Origin: CAZTCJ01 sp964612085
GTDB lineage: Bacteria > Pseudomonadota > Alphaproteobacteria > JAJFIK01
NCBI GenBank assembly: GCA_964612085.1
Contig: CAZTCJ010000120.1
Coordinates: 1-9,450, forward strand
Direction: 5' to 3'
Length of the DNA: 9,450 bases
Shown here one piece after another: positions 6,059-9,450 of this stretch. Position 1 is the first letter of the stretch, and each line of letters starts with the position of its first letter. Both the position numbers and the translations under genes were made by a program. The notes under the pieces are model-generated. The model ran no database searches. It had not been told where the DNA came from and saw only the letters and a list, made by a program, of their open reading frames with translations.

Positions 6059-7032
6059 CCCATCACCGCTCCATCATATTGGGCTGCGGCTCTTATCTGC
6101 CCGACCGTGTCCTGACCAATCACGAACTGGCCAAGATGGTCGATACCAGCGACGAATGGATCGCCGAGCGCACCGGCATCCGCGAACGGCGCATCGCGGC
6201 GGACGGCGAGAAGACCTCTGATCTGGCGCTGGCGGCGTCCCAGGACGCGCTCGACCATGCGGGCGTCAAGGCGGACGATATCGATCTCATCATTCTGGCC
6301 ACGGCCACGCCGGACCTGACCTTTCCCGCGACGGCGACGACGGTTCAGTCCGCGCTCGGCATCCGGCACGGGGCCGCCTTCGACATGCAGGCCGTGTGTT
6401 CCGGCTTCGTCTATGCCCTGACGGTGGCGGACAGCCTGTTGAAAGCCGGGCAGTTCAACCGCGCGCTGGTGATCGGCTCGGAGACCTTTTCCCGCATCCT
6501 CGACTGGACCGACCGCACCACCTGCGTGCTGTTCGGCGACGGCGCGGGCGCGGTGGTCATGGAATCGGGCATGGGCGAGGGAACGACGGCGGACCGGGGC
6601 ATCCTGTCGAGCCATCTGCGCTCCGACGGGCAGTATTGCGAGATGCTCTATGTGGATGGCGGGCCCTCATCCACCCAGACGGTCGGCCATCTGCGCATGG
6701 AGGGCAAGGAAGTGTTCCGCCACGCGGTGGTCAACATCGCCGAGGCGATCGAGGAATCCCTGCGCGCGGTGGACGTGCCGGCCGAAGATGTGGCGTGGTT
6801 CGTGCCCCACCAGGCCAATCAGCGCATTCTCGATGCCACCGCCCGGCGACTCGGCATTCCGCCGGAGCGGGTCGTCTCCACCATCGCGCGCCACGGCAAC
6901 ACCTCGGCCGCGTCCGTGCCCCTGGCGTTAACGGACGCTGAGCGCGACGGCCGCATCAAGCGGGGCGATCTCGTCTTGATGGAAGCCATGGGCGGCGGTT
7001 TCACCTGGGGCTCGGTTCTGGCCCGCTGGTAA
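6055..7032 (+). CDS. fabH: Beta-ketoacyl-ACP synthase III (FabH)
   Basis: FabH starts type II fatty-acid synthesis by condensing an acyl-CoA, usually acetyl-CoA, with malonyl-ACP. The 325-residue product has the thiolase fold with a complete Cys-His-Asn triad: Cys115 in DMQAVCSGFVYAL, His252 in FVPHQANQRILD and Asn282 in RHGNTSAASVP. Other landmarks are DTSDEWIAERTGIRERR (30-46), LFGDGAGAVV (159-168) and the C-terminal GGGFTWGSVL. The start is TTG 6055-6057, overlapping the plsX stop as TTGA. GAGGTG at 6041-6046, eight bases upstream, lies inside plsX and supports this start. The product supplies acyl-ACP, the substrate of PlsX, so the two adjacent enzymes share one lipid pathway. No clear intrinsic terminator follows. 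Confidence 0.97.
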   Translation: MTHHRSIILGCGSYLPDRVLTNHELAKMVDTSDEWIAERTGIRERRIAADGEKTSDLALAASQDALDHAGVKADDIDLIILATATPDLTFPATATTVQSALGIRHGAAFDMQAVCSGFVYALTVADSLLKAGQFNRALVIGSETFSRILDWTDRTTCVLFGDGAGAVVMESGMGEGTTADRGILSSHLRSDGQYCEMLYVDGGPSSTQTVGHLRMEGKEVFRHAVVNIAEAIEESLRAVDVPAEDVAWFVPHQANQRILDATARRLGIPPERVVSTIARHGNTSAASVPLALTDAERDGRIKRGDLVLMEAMGGGFTWGSVLARW

Positions 7033-7121
7033 GTGACAGTCTGTCTATCACCGCCGTGGCCGGATCTGACTCGTCATTGGCCTGCCCAGCGTCTGTCTCA
7101 TCCGTGGACGGCGCTTGTTCC

Positions 7122-7143
7122 GTTAACGTGTTTCAGCGTTAAC
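7122..7143. promoter_or_regulatory. Inverted repeat GTTAACG-N8-CGTTAAC upstream of ihfA
   Basis: GTTAACG (7122-7128) and CGTTAAC (7137-7143) are perfect inverted copies separated by eight bases; each arm is itself built on the palindrome GTTAAC. The element lies in an AT-richer patch about 40 bases upstream of the -35 box of the ihfA promoter. The position fits an operator or activator site, but the regulator is unknown. It does not fit the CtrA spacing (TTAA-N7-TTAA) nor the IHF consensus. Confidence 0.45.
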
Positions 7144-7180
7144 ACTTTCATGTTCTTAAGCAATCGGCTTTAACAGATTG

Positions 7181-7209
7181 TTGACCTTGATAAACCTTAG
7201 GCTTACGCT
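7181..7209 (+). promoter_or_regulatory. Probable housekeeping promoter for ihfA(-merR)
   Basis: TTGACC (7181-7186) is separated by exactly 17 bases from TACGCT (7204-7209). The -35 box matches 5 of 6 and the -10 box has the T-A-----T framework common in alphaproteobacteria. Transcription would start near 7216, giving a leader of about 25 bases that contains the ribosome binding site GAGGAGG (7227-7233). The region is clearly AT-richer than the flanking genes. This suggests that ihfA has its own promoter apart from the rpmF-plsX-fabH cluster. Confidence 0.6.
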
Positions 7210-7240
7210 CTTGTGAGTGTAAGTGTGAGGAGGCCGACCC

Positions 7241-7558
7241 ATGGCTGAGAAGACCGTCACACGGGCGGATTTGTTCGAAGCCGTGCATCAGGAAGTTGGA
7301 CTGTCGCGGACGGAATCAGCCTCTATGGTTGAAGCGGTTTTGGAAGAGATCGCGGCGACGCTCGAACGAGGCGAAACGGTCAAGCTCTCGTCTTTCGGGT
7401 CGTTCAGCGTGCGGCAGAAGGGTAGCCGCATGGGACGCAATCCGAAGACGGGCGAAGAAGTCCCCATCGAACCGAGACGCGTTCTGGTGTTTCGCCCATC
7501 GCATGTTCTGAAGGAACAGATTAACGCGTCGCTCTCGGCCAAACGCACTGCGGAATGA
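7241..7558 (+). CDS. ihfA: Integration host factor subunit alpha
   Basis: IhfA pairs with IhfB to form IHF, a nucleoid protein that bends specific DNA sites sharply and assists transcription, replication and recombination. The 105-residue product has the HU/IHF fold: TRADLFEAVHQEVGLSRTES (7-26), VKLSSFGSFSVRQK (47-60) and the beta-arm GRNPKTGEEVPIEPRRVLVF (65-84). Pro68 is the residue that intercalates into the DNA. The PIEPRRVLVFRPSHVLKEQI stretch (75-94) favours the alpha subunit over HU or IhfB. ATG 7241 follows GAGGAGG with seven bases between. It lies just upstream of a MerR-family gene, an arrangement common in alphaproteobacteria, and the two are probably co-transcribed across a 113-base gap. 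Confidence 0.95.
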   Translation: MAEKTVTRADLFEAVHQEVGLSRTESASMVEAVLEEIAATLERGETVKLSSFGSFSVRQKGSRMGRNPKTGEEVPIEPRRVLVFRPSHVLKEQINASLSAKRTAE

Positions 7559-7671
7559 ACGTTGCATGGACAGGGCAGGTCCGTGCGGCTCTTCAGGACC
7601 GGGCACCGGTTTCAAAAAGACCGGCCGGTTCGGGAAAAGAGCGCAAAGTCAGTCAGGGGTGACGTGAGTTC

Positions 7672-9183
7672 ATGAGTGATACGCCGCTCGGCATAGGTCC
7701 GGTTCTCAGCGAGTACGGTTTTTCAGAGCCGCGCCCGAGCGATTCGGTGCGCCAGGCGGAAAGCTGCCGGGGCGAGGACACCGCCTCCATGCCCCATGGC
7801 CTGGAAACCGGGCAAACCGCGTCCATGGCCAACGGCGCTGCGCCCCACATGGATGCGGGCCGCGCGGCCATGGCCGATCCTTCCGCCGATCTTCTCAATG
7901 GCGACAGTTTCCACAGTCTGAGCGAGGTCGCCGACGCGGTCGGCGTGCCCCAGCATGTGCTGCGGTTCTGGGAAACCCGCTTTACCGAAATCAAGCCCCT
8001 GAAGCGCGGCGGCGGACGGCGCTATTACGGTCCGCGCGATCTCACCTTGATCAAGGGCATCTGCACCCTGCTGCACGGCCACGCCTATACCATCCGCGAT
8101 GTGCAGGCGGCTTTGCGCGATTACGGCGTCGATGCGGTCCTGGCGGTCGGGCGCACCGGATCGGTCGATGCGCTGGCGGAATTCGCCGCCCAGGCGGAAG
8201 CAGCCCAGGCCGGGACGGCTTTTGTCGGGGAACCGGTGCTGGAAGAGCTTCACCTGGAAGACGTGGGTACCGAGGACGCGGCGGAAACCGTCCCCGTACA
8301 GAACGATATGGCTTTTGAGGCCGAAACCGAAGACGAAGCGGCCGGCGGCCTGGAAGAGGCGCCCGCCGAAGCACTCGAAGACGAGGCCTTCGAAGACGAG
8401 GCGTTGGCTCCGGAAGAGGTCCCTGCGGCTCTCCTGGAGACCGGAGGCGAAGACACCGTTCTGGAGGCGGTTGAAGAGCACGGCGATCTTCCGCAGGCGG
8501 AAGAGGGCTTTGACATGGGTCAGGCGGTCGCGCCGGACCAGCCCGAAGCCGTCGTCGATGCGGAAATCGATGCCGAACTGGACGCGGCGCCCCAGGACAG
8601 CCTGGAAGACATCCAGGATCAGCCCGGCGCCGAGCTGGAACCGGCGGCGGATGCTGCGGTTTTGTCGGAAGATGAGGCAATTGTGGACGAGGTCGCCCTT
8701 GTGGATTCGGCCCCGTCCGAAGAGGCCCCGTCCGACGACGTCCGGGACGAGGCGGCGGACCGTCAGGAGGCCGATGCGCCCCAGGGTGCCGAGGACGCGC
8801 CCGCCGAGCGGCACGGCGAAAACGTGGTTACGGCCCATCCCGCAACGAAAGCGCCTGCCCGTGCCCAAGGCTTTGCCGATCTGCCCGTCTCGTTGGTTGC
8901 CGTGGACCGGCCTTTCGCCGATGGCCCGGAACTGACCGGCAGCCAGCGGGAAAAACTGGCCGATGTGCTCGACATGCTGACCGACATGAAGGCGGAGATC
9001 GCCGAGCAACTGTTCCTGCGGGAGCGGGCCGACGGCCGGGGCCGCCGGAACGACACGGTGTTGATCGATCCCTTGCCCAAGGCGGACCGGGACCACGACA
9101 CGGCGGAGAGTTTTGAGGAGCCGGAGCAGCGCACCTCGTCCGTGGTGGTGCTACCCAATGTCAACCGCCGCCTGCCTGACTAA
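7672..9183 (+). CDS. MerR-family transcriptional regulator with long acidic insertion
   Basis: The 503-residue product has a winged helix-turn-helix of MerR type at about residues 78-150: FHSLSEVADAVGVPQHVLRF and WETRFTEIKPLKRGGGRRYY, then DLTLIKGICTLLHGHAYTIR. This is the regulator usually found after ihfA in alphaproteobacteria, where it has roughly 150-250 residues. Here a 77-residue N-terminal extension of low complexity precedes the DNA-binding domain. Residues 191-380 hold about 66 Asp/Glu, three Arg and no Lys, with small repeats such as EDEAFEDEAL (237-246). A predicted helix, SQREKLADVLDMLTDMKAEI (424-443), may be the dimerisation helix. There is no cysteine cluster suggesting metal sensing. 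The start at 7672 has only a weak site (AGGGGT, 7655-7660, eleven bases away). An internal ATG at 7870 (residue 67) has no better site but cannot be excluded. Target and ligand are unknown. Confidence 0.85.
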   Translation: MSDTPLGIGPVLSEYGFSEPRPSDSVRQAESCRGEDTASMPHGLETGQTASMANGAAPHMDAGRAAMADPSADLLNGDSFHSLSEVADAVGVPQHVLRFWETRFTEIKPLKRGGGRRYYGPRDLTLIKGICTLLHGHAYTIRDVQAALRDYGVDAVLAVGRTGSVDALAEFAAQAEAAQAGTAFVGEPVLEELHLEDVGTEDAAETVPVQNDMAFEAETEDEAAGGLEEAPAEALEDEAFEDEALAPEEVPAALLETGGEDTVLEAVEEHGDLPQAEEGFDMGQAVAPDQPEAVVDAEIDAELDAAPQDSLEDIQDQPGAELEPAADAAVLSEDEAIVDEVALVDSAPSEEAPSDDVRDEAADRQEADAPQGAEDAPAERHGENVVTAHPATKAPARAQGFADLPVSLVAVDRPFADGPELTGSQREKLADVLDMLTDMKAEIAEQLFLRERADGRGRRNDTVLIDPLPKADRDHDTAESFEEPEQRTSSVVVLPNVNRRLPD

Positions 9184-9281
9184 GCGGTTCTTCGCAAAAG
9201 CACGGTTTCGCGGCGCGGATGGCCCCGCGCGGCTCGAAACTGCGGCCTTTGCCCAAGGCGGCTTATCTGCTAAACCCTCAT

Positions 9282-9302
9282 CTCCCGCCGCAAGGGCGGG
9301 AG
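9282..9302. repeat. Short REP-like palindrome upstream of tRNA-Pro
   Basis: CTCCCGCC (9282-9289) pairs perfectly with GGCGGGAG (9295-9302) across a five-base loop (GCAAG). No T run follows, so it is not a classic terminator. It sits in the 128-base gap between the merR stop and the tRNA, ten bases before the tRNA. A weaker 6-bp hairpin, GCGCGG/CCGCGC (9213-9230), lies nearer the merR stop. The palindrome resembles the short intergenic repeats scattered in many alphaproteobacterial genomes, but only one copy is seen in this window. Confidence 0.45.
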
Positions 9303-9311
9303 TGTCTCGGT

Positions 9312-9388
9312 CGGAGCGTAGCGCAGCCTGGTAGCGCACTACACTGGGGGTGTAGGGGTCGTGGGTTCGAATCCCGCCGCTCCGACCA
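9312..9388 (+). tRNA. tRNA-Pro (anticodon GGG)
   Basis: A complete 77-base cloverleaf with encoded CCA is visible. The acceptor stem is CGGAGCG (9312-9318) with CGCTCCG (9378-9384), followed by the discriminator A and CCA (9386-9388). The D stem is GCGC (9321-9324) with GCGC (9334-9337). The anticodon stem CTACA/TGTAG (9339-9343, 9351-9355) encloses loop CTGGGGG with anticodon GGG at 9346-9348, reading the proline codons CCC and CCU. The T arm is GTGGG-TTCGAAT-CCCGC (9361-9377), with one G-T pair. All stems pair and the invariant T54-T55-C56 positions are present. Confidence 0.97.
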
Positions 9389-9407
9389 ATTTTAGCCCAG
9401 CTGATAC

Positions 9408-9427
9408 CACGCAATTCACACGCAATT
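9408..9427. repeat. Two direct copies of CACGCAATT downstream of tRNA-Pro
   Basis: The 9-mer CACGCAATT occurs at 9408-9416 and again at 9419-9427, with a period of 11 bases (one helical turn). It starts 20 bases after the tRNA 3' end. It may be chance in a short AT-richer spacer, or a binding site for whatever lies to the right of the window. Confidence 0.4.
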
Positions 9428-9450
9428 GCTCATCATTCATGGGCATCCTG

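Noticed and set aside
7123..7174. CtrA-type binding sites upstream of ihfA (TTAA repeats)
   Set aside because: The gaps between successive TTAA copies are 12, 13 and 10 bases and not the 7 of the TTAA-N7-TTAA consensus.
7181..7192. IHF autoregulation site near TTGATA upstream of ihfA
   Set aside because: TTGATA is present but the required YAA four bases before it is missing, so the IHF consensus is not met on either strand.
7723..9096. Minus-strand open frame of 457 codons opposite the MerR gene
   Set aside because: It is the shadow of the Glu/Asp/Ala-rich region, whose codons seldom give stops on the opposite strand. It shows no domain and no ribosome binding site was apparent.
9249..9276. 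Promoter for tRNA-Pro (TTGCCC-N16-TAAACC)
   Set aside because: The two hexamers match only 4 of 6 and 3 of 6, which is too weak to list as a feature.
9151..9414. Minus-strand frame of 87 residues containing SGGIRTHDPYTPSVVRYQ
   Set aside because: It is the antisense of the tRNA-Pro gene. The GGIRTHD-type peptide is a well-known false protein produced by reading a tRNA backwards.

Overview
The window is a GC-rich stretch of what looks like an alphaproteobacterial chromosome. The evidence is the gene order bamE (reverse) / ubiquinol-cytochrome c chaperone / yceD (DUF177) / rpmF / plsX / fabH / ihfA / merR, the mitochondrial-type cytochrome bc1 chaperone family, and a membrane H+-pyrophosphatase. 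The order or genus cannot be fixed from the sequence alone. Almost everything is housekeeping. I see no insertion sequence, CRISPR array, toxin-antitoxin pair, phage gene or defence cassette.

Left part (1-1670): the last 59 codons of a membrane-bound proton-pumping pyrophosphatase (hppA) end at a strong intrinsic terminator. A short crotonase-family gene follows, then the cytosolic family I inorganic pyrophosphatase (ppa). Two different pyrophosphatases are therefore separated by one acyl-CoA enzyme gene. A second strong hairpin at 1645-1670 lies between ppa and the convergent bamE and probably ends transcripts from both sides.

Middle (1697-4494): bamE, on the minus strand, encodes an outer-membrane assembly lipoprotein with an unusual glycine/proline tail. 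It diverges from a forward series: the cytochrome bc1 assembly chaperone, yceD, and an unrecognised multi-spanning membrane protein. The membrane protein gene sits where rpmF would directly follow yceD in many bacteria. A perfect 10-bp hairpin covers the yceD stop codon.

Right part (4723-7032): rpmF, plsX and fabH form the classic cluster joining a ribosomal protein to phospholipid and fatty-acid initiation. plsX and fabH both appear to start at TTG, and they overlap by four bases. Next comes an AT-richer regulatory region with a good sigma-70-type promoter and a CGTTAAC inverted repeat. It is followed by ihfA and a MerR-family gene whose 503-residue product carries a very acidic, probably disordered insertion. 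The window ends with a complete tRNA-Pro(GGG) gene preceded by a small palindrome.

The most distinctive items are the enlarged acidic MerR protein, the unknown membrane protein between yceD and rpmF, the crotonase that keeps only one of the two hydratase glutamates, and the low-complexity tail on BamE. I do not see a clearly new multi-gene system here.
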